From contig NZ_LMKH01000035.1 in NCBI RefSeq assembly GCF_001421415.1, forward strand, positions 307,655-371,654: a stretch of DNA of 64,000 nucleotides, given 5' to 3'. The DNA comes from Sphingomonas sp. Leaf208. GTDB lineage: Bacteria; Pseudomonadota; Alphaproteobacteria; Sphingomonadales; Sphingomonadaceae. The notes beneath the pieces were generated by a model. That model was not told the origin of the DNA. It searched no databases and saw only the letters and a program-made list of their open reading frames with translations. Positions within the stretch are counted from its first letter, which is position 1, and each line of letters starts with the position of its first letter. The position numbers were made by a program, and so were the translations under genes. This document shows positions 24,037 to 33,225 of the stretch, one piece after another.

Positions 24037-24816
24037 TCAGCCGTAACGGCCGGTGATGTAATCCTTGGTCCGCTCTTCGCGGGGATTGGTGAAGATGTCC
24101 GAGGTGTTGCCGTATTCGACCAGCGTGCCGAGGTGGAAGAACGCGGTCTTCTGGCTGACGCGCGCCGCCTGCTGCATGTTGTGCGTGACGATTACCATCG
24201 CATAGCGGCCGCGCAGTTCGTGGATCAGCTCCTCGATCTTGGCGGTCGCGATCGGATCGAGCGCACTGCACGGCTCGTCCATGAGGATGACCTCGGGATC
24301 GACCGCAATCGCGCGGGCGATACAGAGACGCTGCTGCTGGCCGCCCGACAGCGCCGTACCGCTGTCGCTCAGCCGATCCTTGACCTCGTCCCACAGGCCG
24401 GCCCGCCGCAGCGACTTCTCGACGATCCGGTCGAGGTCCGCTTTCGCACCCGCCAGTCCGTGGATGCGCGGGCCGTAGGCGACGTTCTCGTAGATCGATT
24501 TGGGGAACGGGTTGGGCTTCTGGAACACCATGCCGACGCGGGCACGGAGCTGCACCACGTCCATGTCGGGCGAATAGATGTCCTGGCCGTCGAGCTTGAT
24601 CTCGCCGGTGACGCGCGCGCTGGCGACGGTGTCGTTCATCCGGTTGAGCGTGCGCAGGAAGGTCGACTTGCCACAGCCCGACGGGCCGATGAACGCGACC
24701 ACTTCGTCCTGGTCGACGTCGATCGATACGTCGTTGATCGCGATTTTGCTGCCATAGGCGACGGAGACGTTGCGCGCCGTCATCTTGAGGATGGGAGGCT
24801 TAGAATGTTTTGGCAT
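24037..24816 (-). CDS. pstB: Phosphate ABC transporter ATP-binding protein PstB
   Basis: From ATG 24816 the protein has 259 residues. It has Walker [10 protein letters not shown], the Q-loop [20 protein letters not shown], the ABC signature [14 protein letters not shown], Walker [14 protein letters not shown] and the switch His in VTHNM. It powers phosphate import by PstC/PstA at the inner membrane. Its ATG overlaps the stop of pstA. All sequence features of a functional ATPase are present. Confidence 0.96.
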   Translation of the reverse strand: MPKHSKPPILKMTARNVSVAYGSKIAINDVSIDVDQDEVVAFIGPSGCGKSTFLRTLNRMNDTVASARVTGEIKLDGQDIYSPDMDVVQLRARVGMVFQKPNPFPKSIYENVAYGPRIHGLAGAKADLDRIVEKSLRRAGLWDEVKDRLSDSGTALSGGQQQRLCIARAIAVDPEVILMDEPCSALDPIATAKIEELIHELRGRYAMVIVTHNMQQAARVSQKTAFFHLGTLVEYGNTSDIFTNPREERTKDYITGRYG

Positions 24817-26114
24817 CACCAGCGGGTCTCGAATCGGTTGCGGAGGTAGATCGCGACGCCGTTCATCGCGAGCAGGAACACGAGCAGGACGATGATCGCG
24901 GCGGAGGTCTTCTCGACGAAGCCGCGACTGACTTGGTCCGACCAGAGGAAGATCTGGACGGGCAGCACGGTCGCGGGATCGGCGAGGCCGGACGGCGGGG
25001 CGGCGATGAACGCGCGCATGCCGATCATCAGCAGCGGTGCGGTCTCGCCGAGCGCACGCGCCATGCCGATAATCGTGCCGGTGAGGATACCGGGCAGCGC
25101 GAGCGGCAAGACGTGGTGGAAGACGACCTGCACCGGTGACGCGCCGATCCCGAGCGCAGCGTCGCGGATCGATGGGGGGACGGCCTTGATCGCGTTGCGG
25201 CCGGCTATGACAATGACGGGCATCGTCATCAGCGCGAGGGTCAGGCCGCCCACTATAGGCGCCGAGCGGGGCATGCCGAACGTGCCGAGGAACACCGCGA
25301 GGCCGAGCAGACCGAAGATGATCGACGGCACCGCAGCGAGGTTGTTGATCGAGACCTCGATCAGGTCCGTCCAGCGGTTCTTCGGCGCATATTCTTCGAG
25401 GTACAGCGCCGACAGCACGCCGATCGGGAACGCCAGCAGCAACGTGACGATCATCGTCAGCAACGACCCCTTGAAAGCCCCCCAAATCCCGACTCGGGTC
25501 GCATCGGTCGAGTCCGCCGAGGTCAGGAAGCCCGCGTTGAACCCGCGAGTCAGCGCCCCGCTCGCCTTCAGCCGCGCGACGATCGCCTCGGCATCGCGCG
25601 TGCCGTTGCCCTTGGCGGCGACGTCGATCGGGCTGGAGACGGGGACCTCGAACACGGTCTTGCGCTGGAGCAGCGACGCGTCGGCCTTGATCGCGTCCCG
25701 GACCACCGCCCAGGCGCCGTGGGAAAGAAGGTCGGTGCCGTCCTTGCCGAACGCCTTGGTCGCGGCGAGGTCGACGGTGCCTTCCAGTCCTGCACCGGCA
25801 AGCGCGAGATCGGCGCCGCGTCCGACGAGGCGCGCGGGCTCGATCGGCAGCTTGGCGGCGGCGAGATCAACCGGAAGTGACACGCGCGTCTCGACGAACC
25901 CGCTCGCGCCCTGCATCACCATCGTGATCAGCAGATAGGCGAGGAACGCGGCGGACAGCCATACCGCGGCGAGCCCGGCGAAGCGGAAACGGCGCTCGGA
26001 TGCATAGCGACGGCGGATGCGCGACTGCATCGCCTGCGTCGTCCAGTCGGTCGGCACGCGGCGCACGGGCTCCGCATTCGTCACCGGAATCTGGGGCACG
26101 AGCGTGTCACTCAT
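24816..26114 (-). CDS. pstA: Phosphate ABC transporter permease PstA, long form
   Basis: The 432-residue protein is longer than the roughly 300-residue E. coli PstA. An N-terminal membrane helix (about 45-65) is followed by a soluble, probably periplasmic region of about 140 residues, as in the DUF3333-type PstA proteins of proteobacteria. The usual permease core follows with [20 protein letters not shown] and the EAA-type loop [20 protein letters not shown]. It forms the phosphate channel with PstC. The gene overlaps pstC by 8 bases and pstB by one. The function of the extra domain is unknown. Confidence 0.93.
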   Translation of the reverse strand: MSDTLVPQIPVTNAEPVRRVPTDWTTQAMQSRIRRRYASERRFRFAGLAAVWLSAAFLAYLLITMVMQGASGFVETRVSLPVDLAAAKLPIEPARLVGRGADLALAGAGLEGTVDLAATKAFGKDGTDLLSHGAWAVVRDAIKADASLLQRKTVFEVPVSSPIDVAAKGNGTRDAEAIVARLKASGALTRGFNAGFLTSADSTDATRVGIWGAFKGSLLTMIVTLLLAFPIGVLSALYLEEYAPKNRWTDLIEVSINNLAAVPSIIFGLLGLAVFLGTFGMPRSAPIVGGLTLALMTMPVIVIAGRNAIKAVPPSIRDAALGIGASPVQVVFHHVLPLALPGILTGTIIGMARALGETAPLLMIGMRAFIAAPPSGLADPATVLPVQIFLWSDQVSRGFVEKTSAAIIVLLVFLLAMNGVAIYLRNRFETRW

Positions 26115-27483
26115 AGGCTTCGCGGTACCGTTTGACGACGCGCAGCGCGACGATGTTGAGAAGGAGCGTGACCACGAACAGCGTCAGGCCGAGTGCAAAT
26201 GCGGCGAGCGTCTTGGGGCTGTCGAACTCGGCCTCGCCGGTCAGCAGGTCGACGATCTGCTTGGTGACCGTGGTGGTGCTCGCGAACGGGTTGAGCGTCA
26301 GCGTCGCGACGCCGGAAGCGGCCATGACGACGATCATCGTCTCGCCGATCGCGCGCGACACGGCCAGCAACACGCCGCCGACGACACCGGGGAGGGCGGC
26401 CGGGAGCAGCACGCGGCGGATCGTCTCGGACGACGTCGCGCCCATCGCGAGGCTGCCATCGCGCATCGACGAGGGGACCGCGGCGATAGAATCGTCCGCC
26501 ATCGACGACACGAACGGAATGATCATGATGCCCATCACGAGGCCCGCGGCGAGCGCGCTTTCCGACGACGCCCAGCTGATCCCGACCGACACGGCGAGGT
26601 CACGCACCGCGGGCGCGACCGTCAGCGCGGCGAAATAGCCGTAGACTACGGTCGGCACGCCCGCGAGCACTTCGAGGATCGGCTTCATCCATTTGCGCGT
26701 GTTCGGCGCTGCATATTGCGTGAGGTAGATCGCGCTCATCAGCCCGAACGGGATCGCGACGATCATCGCGATCACCGCGCCGATGAAGAACGTCCCCCAG
26801 AACAACGGCACCGCGCCGAGCGATGCACCCGGATCGCGCCCGTCGATGACCTGCGGGCTCCAGTGCATGCCGAACAGGAAGTCGGTGATCGGCACAACCG
26901 AGAAGAACCGCGCGGACTCGTACAACAGCGACGCGACGATGCCGACGGTGGTCAGGATCGCGATCAGCGACGCGCCGAGGAGCATCAGCATCACGACCCG
27001 CTCGACCTGAGTCCGCGCGCCGAACCCGGGTTTGACGCGCGTGAACGCGAACGCACCGCCGGCAAAGGCGAGCAGCAACGCGGCGGCGGTGGCGATCCAG
27101 TCGTAGCGCGATTGCGCCGCGGCGTAGGAGGGGGCCAGCGTTCGCGCGAGCCCGTGGAACGCACCGAAGCTGCGACCTTCGGCGAGGCTGCGCGCTTCGG
27201 ACAGGATCGAGGCGCGGTCGAAGCCGGGCGGGGGGAGCTGGATCGCGGCTGGCGTGGCGAGCACGGCATCGGTGACGAGCGCGGGCGCGGTCATCGACCA
27301 GATCACGAGGAAGACGAGCGGCGGGATCGCGGTCCATAGCGCGACGTACCAGCCGTGATGCGACGGCAGCGAGCTGAACCGCACGGTGCTGCCGGCGCGG
27401 AAGCGCGTGGCGCGGACGCGGGCGGTGAGCCAGCCGATGAGGCCTAGACCGAGGACGAGGAAGAGGAGGGCGATGGGGGACAT
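26107..27483 (-). CDS. pstC: Phosphate ABC transporter permease PstC, long form
   Basis: Start ATG 27483 gives 458 residues; an in-frame ATG/GTG six codons upstream is less likely. Three extra hydrophobic segments and a soluble loop precede the permease core. The core has IVAIPFGLMSAIYLTQYAAP and the EAA-type loop MRDGSLAMGATSSETIRRVL. This is the long PstC form common in alphaproteobacteria. It pairs with PstA in the inner membrane. Two palindromic repeats fill the 304-base gap between pstS and this gene, an unusual break inside a transport operon that may lower expression of the membrane parts relative to PstS. Confidence 0.94.
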   Translation of the reverse strand: MSPIALLFLVLGLGLIGWLTARVRATRFRAGSTVRFSSLPSHHGWYVALWTAIPPLVFLVIWSMTAPALVTDAVLATPAAIQLPPPGFDRASILSEARSLAEGRSFGAFHGLARTLAPSYAAAQSRYDWIATAAALLLAFAGGAFAFTRVKPGFGARTQVERVVMLMLLGASLIAILTTVGIVASLLYESARFFSVVPITDFLFGMHWSPQVIDGRDPGASLGAVPLFWGTFFIGAVIAMIVAIPFGLMSAIYLTQYAAPNTRKWMKPILEVLAGVPTVVYGYFAALTVAPAVRDLAVSVGISWASSESALAAGLVMGIMIIPFVSSMADDSIAAVPSSMRDGSLAMGATSSETIRRVLLPAALPGVVGGVLLAVSRAIGETMIVVMAASGVATLTLNPFASTTTVTKQIVDLLTGEAEFDSPKTLAAFALGLTLFVVTLLLNIVALRVVKRYREAYE

Positions 27484-27537
27484 TATACTTCTCGCCCGCA
27501 ATGATTGGTTGCGCGCATGCGCACCAAGTCACTAGCC

Positions 27538-27645
27538 GCCACCCCGGCGAAGGCCGGGGCCCAGTTGGAAAGGTCGAGGTAACGGGGCGCAGCGGCAGCC
27601 AATGCAACGGTGCCCAACTGGGCCCCGGCCTCCGCCGGGGTGGTG
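27538..27645. repeat. Intergenic palindrome, family A, between pstS and pstC
   Basis: Arms CCCCGGCGAAGGCCGGGGCC and GGCCCCGGCCTCCGCCGGGG flank a centre of about 55 bases. It lies within the phosphate operon, upstream of pstC. Confidence 0.87.
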
Positions 27646-27677
27646 GCCTTGTGTGAACCAAACGTAGCAGAACCCCG

Positions 27678-27755
27678 GTTCCCCCGCGGATGCGGGGGCC
27701 CAGCTAAGTTCCGATCGCGCGCTCGGCTCATGGGCCGCCGCGTTCGCGGGGGAAC
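27678..27755. repeat. Intergenic palindrome, family B variant, between pstS and pstC
   Basis: Arms GTTCCCCCGCGGATGCGGGG and GCCGCGTTCGCGGGGGAAC are imperfectly inverted. With the neighbouring family A copy it fills most of the 304-base gap inside the operon. Confidence 0.72.
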
Positions 27756-27787
27756 TAGGACGGGCGCACAACTGGACGAAAGGCGCA

Positions 27788-28846
27788 TCACGACAACACC
27801 GCCGGATCCAGCACCGTTTCATTCGCGATAATCGCCGCCGACCGCGCCTGAATCGCCGCCGGAGACGCAATCAACCCCCGCTTCACCAACGGCCCCGTCG
27901 CCCCCCAGTTCGCCGCATACAGCTTCAATAAATTCCGCAGCCCCGGGATCGCGGTCAGATGCGCCTTCTTCACATAGATATAGAGCGGCCGAGACCCCGG
28001 ATACGCATTGTCCGCGATCGTCGCATAGGTCGGCGCGACGCCCGAGATCGATACCCCGTTCACGTCGTCCTTGTTCTCTTCGAGATAGCTATACCCGAAC
28101 ACGCCGATCGCGTTGGGGTTCGACTGCAATTTCTGGACGATCAGATTGTCGTTCTCGCCCGCATCGACATACACGCCGTCCTCGCGCACCCGCGTGCACA
28201 GCGCCTTGTGCGCCTCGGCATCGGACTTCGCGAGCGCCTTGGCCGAAGGATCGCTCGCCTCGCACCCCTTGGTCAGGATCAGTTCGGCCAGCGCATCGCG
28301 CGTGCCGCTCGTGGCCGGCGGACCATAGACCTGGATCGGTACCGCGGGCAGCGCCGGGTTCACGTCGCGCCACACCCGCGCCGTGTTCACCTTGCCGCCC
28401 GGATTGGCTGCCAGCGCCTTGTATAGATCGGTCGGCGTTAGCTGCATCTTCGGGCCGTTCTTCGCTTCGGCGAAGGCGATGCCGTCGATCCCGACCTGGA
28501 TCTCGATCACGTCGCGGACGCCGTTCTTCGCGCACGTCGCATACTCGCTCGCCTTCATCCGCCGCGACGCATCCTCGATATCGGGATGCGCCGCTCCGAC
28601 GCCTGCGCAGAACAGCTTCATGCCAGCCCCGGTCCCCGTCGATTCGATCACCGGCGCCTTCGCATCGGGATCGTTGGCGACGAGCTGTTCGGCGATCATC
28701 GTCGTGAACGGATAGACGGTCGACGACCCGACCGCGGTGATCTGGTCGCGCGATCCCGCACCACCGCCGTTCGCCTGATCGACGCACGCGGCCAGAGCCC
28801 CAACCACCCCTAGAAGAACGAACCGCTGCACCAGAATTCCCGTCAT
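27788..28846 (-). CDS. pstS: Phosphate-binding lipoprotein PstS
   Basis: The 352-residue protein begins with a lipoprotein signal (LLGVVGALAAC, lipobox Cys21) followed by a short flexible linker. It has the phosphate-site motifs AVGSSTVYPF and ESTGTGAGMKLFC near the N-terminus, and GPPATSGTRDALAEL in the middle. It captures phosphate in the periplasm for PstCAB. A PhoB box lies 35-63 bases upstream of the start and overlaps the end of phoR, so pstS has its own starvation-inducible promoter. Confidence 0.94.
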   Translation of the reverse strand: MTGILVQRFVLLGVVGALAACVDQANGGGAGSRDQITAVGSSTVYPFTTMIAEQLVANDPDAKAPVIESTGTGAGMKLFCAGVGAAHPDIEDASRRMKASEYATCAKNGVRDVIEIQVGIDGIAFAEAKNGPKMQLTPTDLYKALAANPGGKVNTARVWRDVNPALPAVPIQVYGPPATSGTRDALAELILTKGCEASDPSAKALAKSDAEAHKALCTRVREDGVYVDAGENDNLIVQKLQSNPNAIGVFGYSYLEENKDDVNGVSISGVAPTYATIADNAYPGSRPLYIYVKKAHLTAIPGLRNLLKLYAANWGATGPLVKRGLIASPAAIQARSAAIIANETVLDPAVLS

Positions 28847-28880
28847 GCACCGGCCTTAGCGGTACTTAAGACGATCCTGT

Positions 28881-28909
28881 GTGACAGTTGGGTTACCCTT
28901 TTATGACAG
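28881..28909 (-). promoter_or_regulatory. PhoB box upstream of pstS
   Basis: On the minus strand CTGTCAT (28909-28903) and CTGTCAC (28887-28881) are 22 bases apart, i.e. two 11-base Pho-box units. The unit between them is weak. The pair matches the known PhoB half-site CTGTCAT. It overlaps the stop codon of phoR (28895-28893). Confidence 0.72.
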
Positions 28910-30119
28910 CGCCTTTGGTCGCGCCGCCGCTCGGGGGCAGGATGACCGAAACCACCGTACCGACGCCGACCTGACTCGCGATATCGAGCCGACCGCGGTG
29001 CCGCTCGACGATATGCTTGACGATCGCCAGCCCGAGACCCGTCCCGCCTAGCGACCGGCTGCGTCCCGCATCCGCGCGATAGAAGCGCTCGGTCAGCCGC
29101 GGAATGTGCACCGCCGCGATCCCGTCGCCCTCGTCGCGGATCGACAAGCGGATCATACCGGCATCGTCGCGCTTCAGTTCGATCGTCACCGGCGTCCCCG
29201 CACGCCCGTATTTCATCGCATTGCCTATTAGGTTGTGGAGCATCTGCGACAGCTGCACCCGATCCCCCGACACCGAGGAGAGGTTCGGATCGATCGTCGC
29301 GACCAGATCATGCCCGCGATCACCCGCGGCATCGGCGAGTTCGTCGCGCGTGTCCTCGACGAGTTGCGCGAAATCGACCGCCTGGTCGGGCAGGCGAAAC
29401 TTCTCCGCCTCGATGCGCGACAACGAGATCAGGTCCTCGACCAGCCGCTGCATCCGCCGCGCCTCGTCATCCATCACCTTCAGGAAACGCGCACGAACCT
29501 CCGCATCCTCGCCGGCCTCCTCGCGCAGCGTCTCGATGAAGCCAAGAATAGACGCCAGGGGCGTACGAAGTTCGTGGCTGGCATTGGCAACGAAATCGAT
29601 CCGCATCCGCTCGGCGGCGTAGTTGCCGGTCTGGTCGACGAGGTGGACGATTCGCTGGCCGTCCGACGTCTCGCTGAGCAGCATCTCCCAGCGCTGGTCC
29701 CGCGTGCCCAGCCCGACCAGCTCGATCGGCCGCTCACCATCGATCGGCCCCGGCGTGCCCAGGCGCTCGGCGGCGGCAGGATGGCGGATCGCAACGCGCG
29801 CGTCCTCGCCAAGGATATGCGCGCCGAGCAACGTCCGCGCGGCACGATTGGCGACCACGACGCGGCCGTCCTCGACCAGCATTACCGGTGCGACGATCGC
29901 GTCGAGCACGTCGTCGAGCACAGACGGCGACGCGCTCGTCGCGTCGTCCAGGGCAGGCGCCTCGTCCCCGGTGCCGGCAGCCACCAGCGCGGCTGCGATC
30001 CCGCCGACAAGCGCGACGATCGCGCCCTGCACGTCGCGGGTGAGCGCGAACACCGCGACCGCAGCGATGACGACCACGACGATCGCCCAAAACGTACGCA
30101 GGCCAAATCCGGAAAGCAT
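28893..30119 (-). CDS. phoR: Phosphate regulon sensor histidine kinase PhoR
   Basis: ATG 30119, with AGGAGA 6 bases upstream, gives 408 residues; the frame extends upstream without a good start. Two membrane segments (about 8-26 and 30-48) anchor it with almost no periplasmic part. A PAS-like region (about 70-170) is followed by the phospho-acceptor His in FVANASHELRTPLASILGFI. The ATPase domain has NLIGNAMKYGR, DEGDGI and GGTGLGLAIVKHI. It phosphorylates PhoB when Pst signals low phosphate. It is first in the run, as in many alphaproteobacteria. Confidence 0.94.
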   Translation of the reverse strand: MLSGFGLRTFWAIVVVVIAAVAVFALTRDVQGAIVALVGGIAAALVAAGTGDEAPALDDATSASPSVLDDVLDAIVAPVMLVEDGRVVVANRAARTLLGAHILGEDARVAIRHPAAAERLGTPGPIDGERPIELVGLGTRDQRWEMLLSETSDGQRIVHLVDQTGNYAAERMRIDFVANASHELRTPLASILGFIETLREEAGEDAEVRARFLKVMDDEARRMQRLVEDLISLSRIEAEKFRLPDQAVDFAQLVEDTRDELADAAGDRGHDLVATIDPNLSSVSGDRVQLSQMLHNLIGNAMKYGRAGTPVTIELKRDDAGMIRLSIRDEGDGIAAVHIPRLTERFYRADAGRSRSLGGTGLGLAIVKHIVERHRGRLDIASQVGVGTVVSVILPPSGGATKGAVIKG

Positions 30120-30332
30120 TGCGGTCTCCTGGGACGGAATCGACGTCCATGCGCAGCGCCATACAGCGGCACGATGCAAACCGGTATCGTCTGTTGGCGC
30201 CATCGACTTGCCGACCGCGGAAACGAACGGCGTGCGAAGTCGTCCTACTCCGGCACGCTCTCCCAAGCGTCGATACGGCGATGTTGTCAGCGCTTCAGGA
30301 TTATGAAAGGGCTGTGATCTAGCAGGGGCATC
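30120..30332. other. Intergenic region between divergent phoR and the HPr-rel-A cassette
   Basis: No gene is supported here. The divergent arrangement means both promoters must lie in this stretch; I see no Pho box in it. AGGGG at 30323-30327 would serve as ribosome site for the gene at 30333. Confidence 0.45.
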
Positions 30333-30758
30333 ATGGACGACATCGAACTCAACCAAGATCCGGTCGCAACCGCGGAGACCGACACCGGCGTTCCATCGCG
30401 TCGCCGCGTGCTGGCGCTCGGCGCGATGACTGCAGGCATGGTGGTGTCGATTCGCCCGGCGCTCGCGCAGACCGCGGGTTCGGTGTTGAACTGCGAGATC
30501 CCCGTGCCCGATCCGGGTCGCGCGGGCAGCTATATCGATGCGGATGGAGGCGTCGTGCCAGCGCGTACCAAGGGTGCATTCCCGCCCTCGACCCGCGCGT
30601 TCAAGGGTGAAGAGGTCAAGCGCGCCTTGGCCAGCGGCAGCACGCTGCCCGGTACCGATTCGGACCGCAGCCGCGCGTACGTCAAATATATCCGCCGGTT
30701 GCAGCGCGGCCAGGGCGGCTTCACCTGCTTCGCATCGTTGCAGATGCCGCGCGGCTGA
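30333..30758 (+). CDS. Tat-signal exported small protein, first gene of the HPr-rel-A-type cassette
   Basis: The 141-residue protein has a 20-residue polar leader, then a twin-arginine signal (SRRRVLALGAMTAGMVVSIR, Arg23-25) with likely cleavage after PALA(Q). The mature part of about 95 residues contains two cysteines (Cys54 and Cys132) and a C-terminal GQGGFTCFASLQMPRG. It lacks any enzyme motif. It starts 5 bases before the PqqD-like gene and is co-oriented with the kinase and nucleotidyltransferase genes. It could be a target or structural component of that system; this is inference from position. I do not recognise its family. Confidence 0.75.
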   Translation: MDDIELNQDPVATAETDTGVPSRRRVLALGAMTAGMVVSIRPALAQTAGSVLNCEIPVPDPGRAGSYIDADGGVVPARTKGAFPPSTRAFKGEEVKRALASGSTLPGTDSDRSRAYVKYIRRLQRGQGGFTCFASLQMPRG

Positions 30759-30762
30759 GGCC

Positions 30763-31038
30763 GTGTCGGGGACGATCTTTCGGGGACCGCCCGACGGAGG
30801 CATGCTGATCGCGCCGCTCGATGAATTCACCGCGGTATATCATCGCGCGTCGGGTATCACGCATTTACTAACCGAACCCGCACCGCAGATCCTAGCGGTG
30901 CTGGGCGAGGGAGCATCGTCGCTGGACGTCCTCCTGGAGCGGCTTGGACGGGACTATGATCTCGACGACGGTACGCGTGAGGCTTTGGCGGCACGGCTCG
31001 AAGAACTGGTCGAAGCCGGACTGATCGAGCGGGCATGA
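30763..31038 (+). CDS. PqqD-family peptide chaperone of the HPr-rel-A system
   Basis: The GTG at 30763 gives 91 residues; an ATG at 30802 is a possible shorter start with GGAGG just before it. The sequence shows the winged-helix-like PqqD pattern: FTAVYHRASGITHLLTEPA, then DVLLERLGRDYDLDD and EALAARLEELVEAGLIE. PqqD-type proteins bind precursor peptides and hand them to modifying enzymes. In NCBIfam naming, a PqqD-like protein of this kind occurs next to HprK-related kinase A in the so-called HPr-rel-A system, whose biochemistry is not established. The stop overlaps the start of the kinase gene (ATGA). Confidence 0.78.
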   Translation: MSGTIFRGPPDGGMLIAPLDEFTAVYHRASGITHLLTEPAPQILAVLGEGASSLDVLLERLGRDYDLDDGTREALAARLEELVEAGLIERA

Positions 31039-31895
31039 GGTACGCCTTTTCCGTCCGCATCGGGCCGATAGGTTTCCGCATCGGCTCCGACTGGCGCGCG
31101 CCGATCGCCGAACTCCGAAGCCTGTACCGCGATTACCCGAAGCCGCACGACGGCATCCCCGACTTCACCGTGCGCCTGTTTGCGCGGCGTCCGTGGCGCA
31201 GGATCATACGCCCATCCGTCGAGATCGGTGGCGATTACATGCTCCCCGAAGCTGCACCGCTGCCGTTGCGCCAGGGACTGCTGGCTGCCGAGATGGCGAT
31301 GAACCTGCAGATGGCGCTGGGCGCCCGCCGCTATCTGTTGCTTCACGCGTCCGCAGTCGCGCGCGATGGTCGCGCCGTGTTGATGACCGGCATCTCGGGC
31401 GCAGGGAAGTCGACGCTCGCGACCTTGCTCGCGGCGAAGGGCTGGCGGTTCATGGGGGACGAGTTCGCGTTGCTCGATGCCGCGACCGGGCTGGTCCACG
31501 CGTTCCCACGATTGATCAGTCTCAAGAACGAAGCGATCGCTGCGGCCGAGTTGGCGTGGCCTGATGCGCGGATGGGGCCGCTGATGCCAGCGACGCCGAA
31601 AGGCGACATCCGTCACATGGTCCCCGACGCGCGCGCGATCGCGGCGATGGACACGCCCGCTTTGCCGGCACTGCTCGTCTTCCCGCGCTACGGTTTCGAG
31701 CCGGAGACGCGACCGGTGCCGCCGGCCGAGGCGTTCGTGCGGATGACGCAGGCCTCGACCAACTACGTCGCGCTGGGCGAGCCCGGCTTTCGGTCGCTGA
31801 CGGGCTTGATCGCCGACATTCCTTCGGTCGCGATCGATTATCCGGACGGTGCGAGCGCGATAGAGCAGGTCGAGGCGCTATGGTCCGCCCTGTGA
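31035..31895 (+). CDS. HprK-related kinase A
   Basis: The 286-residue protein resembles the C-terminal kinase half of HPr kinase. LLLHASAVARDGRAVLMTG (His104) leads into a P-loop GISGAGKST (119-127), followed by FMGDEFALLD (139-148) with the Asp142-Glu143 pair expected near the catalytic site. The N-terminal 95 residues are a separate small domain. HprK phosphorylates a serine on HPr; HprK-related kinases of this type have no proven substrate. It is translationally coupled to the PqqD-like gene before it and overlaps the nucleotidyltransferase gene after it by 16 bases. No HPr gene is adjacent. Confidence 0.82.
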   Translation: MRYAFSVRIGPIGFRIGSDWRAPIAELRSLYRDYPKPHDGIPDFTVRLFARRPWRRIIRPSVEIGGDYMLPEAAPLPLRQGLLAAEMAMNLQMALGARRYLLLHASAVARDGRAVLMTGISGAGKSTLATLLAAKGWRFMGDEFALLDAATGLVHAFPRLISLKNEAIAAAELAWPDARMGPLMPATPKGDIRHMVPDARAIAAMDTPALPALLVFPRYGFEPETRPVPPAEAFVRMTQASTNYVALGEPGFRSLTGLIADIPSVAIDYPDGASAIEQVEALWSAL

Positions 31896-32869
31896 ACGAT
31901 GCCCGCATCCTCGCTCGCGCGCTCGCCGATCCGGGCAGCATCGTCGGGCTCGATGCGGACGGCTGGACCGCACTGCTGACGATGGCGCGGGCGGAGCAGT
32001 TGATCGGTACGCTGGCGATGCGTCTCGACGGCCTGCAGATGCCTGATGGCGTGCAGGCCATCCTGGCCGACGCCCGCGCCGCCGCCGAGCACGGCCGCCG
32101 TGCCGCGCTATGGGAGGCCGAGATGGCCCGGCGTGCGCTGTCCGCGGTCGACTGCCCGGTCATCCTGCTGAAGGGCACCGCGTTCGTCGCGGCGGGTTTG
32201 TCGGCAGGGCAAGGGCGGTTGATTGGCGACCTCGACATCCTTGTGCCGCACGCATCGATCGACGCGGTCGAGGCGGCGCTGCTCGCGGCTGGATGGGAAT
32301 GGGTCAAGCCCGATCCGTATGACGACGTCTATTATCGCCGCTGGATGCACGAGCTCCCGCCGCTGATCCACCGCGAGCGCGACCGGATGATCGACGTCCA
32401 TCACACCATCCTGCCACTGACCGCGCGGATCACGCCTGATGCGGCGGCGCTAATCGCCGGGAGTTTCACACTGGAGAACGGCCTGCGGACCCTCTCCCCC
32501 AACGGAATGCTTGTACACGCGGCGGCGCATCTGTTCGCCGATGGAGACCTCGCCGGCGGCCTCCGTAACCTGTGGGACATCCGCTGTCTGATCGAGGAGT
32601 TCGGCACCAACGGGCTCGATATGGAGGCAAAACGTCACGGCCTATCCCGCGAAGTGGCCCGGTCCTTGCGCCTCGTCGATGCGCTTTTCGCCGAAGGAAC
32701 TGCGCGCGGGGCCGATCGTCTCTACATCCGTCGCATCACCGCACGGGACGGTTGGGGCAGGCCGACCCGACCGATCACCCGGCTAGGCTTCTACGTCCGA
32801 TCGCACTTGCTGCGCATGCCGCCAGCGATGCTCGCGCGCCATTTGTGGACGAAGTGGCGCAAGGCTTAG
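31880..32869 (+). CDS. Nucleotidyltransferase-family protein of the HPr-rel-A cassette
   Basis: The 329-residue protein has the nucleotidyltransferase core CPVILLKGTAFVAAGL followed by RLIGDLDILVP, with Asp117-x-Asp119 as probable metal ligands. This matches the NTP_transf_5 type of putative nucleotidyltransferase. WEWVKPDPYDDVYYRRWMHE and LIHRERDRMIDVHHTIL follow, then a helical C-terminus. It would transfer a nucleotide or nucleotidyl group to an unknown acceptor, cytoplasmic as there is no signal. Overlap with the kinase gene argues for one operon of four genes. Function is unproven. Confidence 0.8.
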   Translation: MVRPVNDARILARALADPGSIVGLDADGWTALLTMARAEQLIGTLAMRLDGLQMPDGVQAILADARAAAEHGRRAALWEAEMARRALSAVDCPVILLKGTAFVAAGLSAGQGRLIGDLDILVPHASIDAVEAALLAAGWEWVKPDPYDDVYYRRWMHELPPLIHRERDRMIDVHHTILPLTARITPDAAALIAGSFTLENGLRTLSPNGMLVHAAAHLFADGDLAGGLRNLWDIRCLIEEFGTNGLDMEAKRHGLSREVARSLRLVDALFAEGTARGADRLYIRRITARDGWGRPTRPITRLGFYVRSHLLRMPPAMLARHLWTKWRKA

Positions 32870-33225
32870 TTGAGACGTGCGCCACGCCTGCGTCGGACGG
32901 CCCAGACGATCAGCAACACGACGGTGATCGCCAGCGTATCGGCGATCCAGTCGTAGATGTCGCAGTCGCGGTGCAGCGACGGGATCGCCTGCAGGACCTC
33001 GATCATCGCGCCGAGAAACGACAGCCGCTCGCCGATCCTGAATAACCGCGCGGTCGGAAACGACAGCGCCGCCAGCAACGCCATCGTCGCGAAGGCGAGC
33101 ATGTGCCCGAACTTGTCCCCGAACTGGTCGATCGGCATGTGCGGCGGCTTCGGCAGCAAAGCCATCGTCACTGCGAACACGATCGCCATGACCAGCGCGA
33201 TGCGCGTGAGCGTCGTCCGGTTCAT
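32866..33225 (-). CDS. VanZ-like small membrane protein
   Basis: ATG 33225 overlaps the stop of gph (ATGA) and gives 119 residues with three to four membrane helices. FGDKFGHMLAFATMALLAAL and DWIADTLAITVVLLIVW are typical of VanZ-like proteins. VanZ gives low-level teicoplanin resistance in enterococci; the role of the Gram-negative homologues is unknown. It is coupled to gph and convergent to the nucleotidyltransferase gene, whose stop overlaps its own by 4 bases. Confidence 0.8.
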   Translation of the reverse strand: MNRTTLTRIALVMAIVFAVTMALLPKPPHMPIDQFGDKFGHMLAFATMALLAALSFPTARLFRIGERLSFLGAMIEVLQAIPSLHRDCDIYDWIADTLAITVVLLIVWAVRRRRGARLN

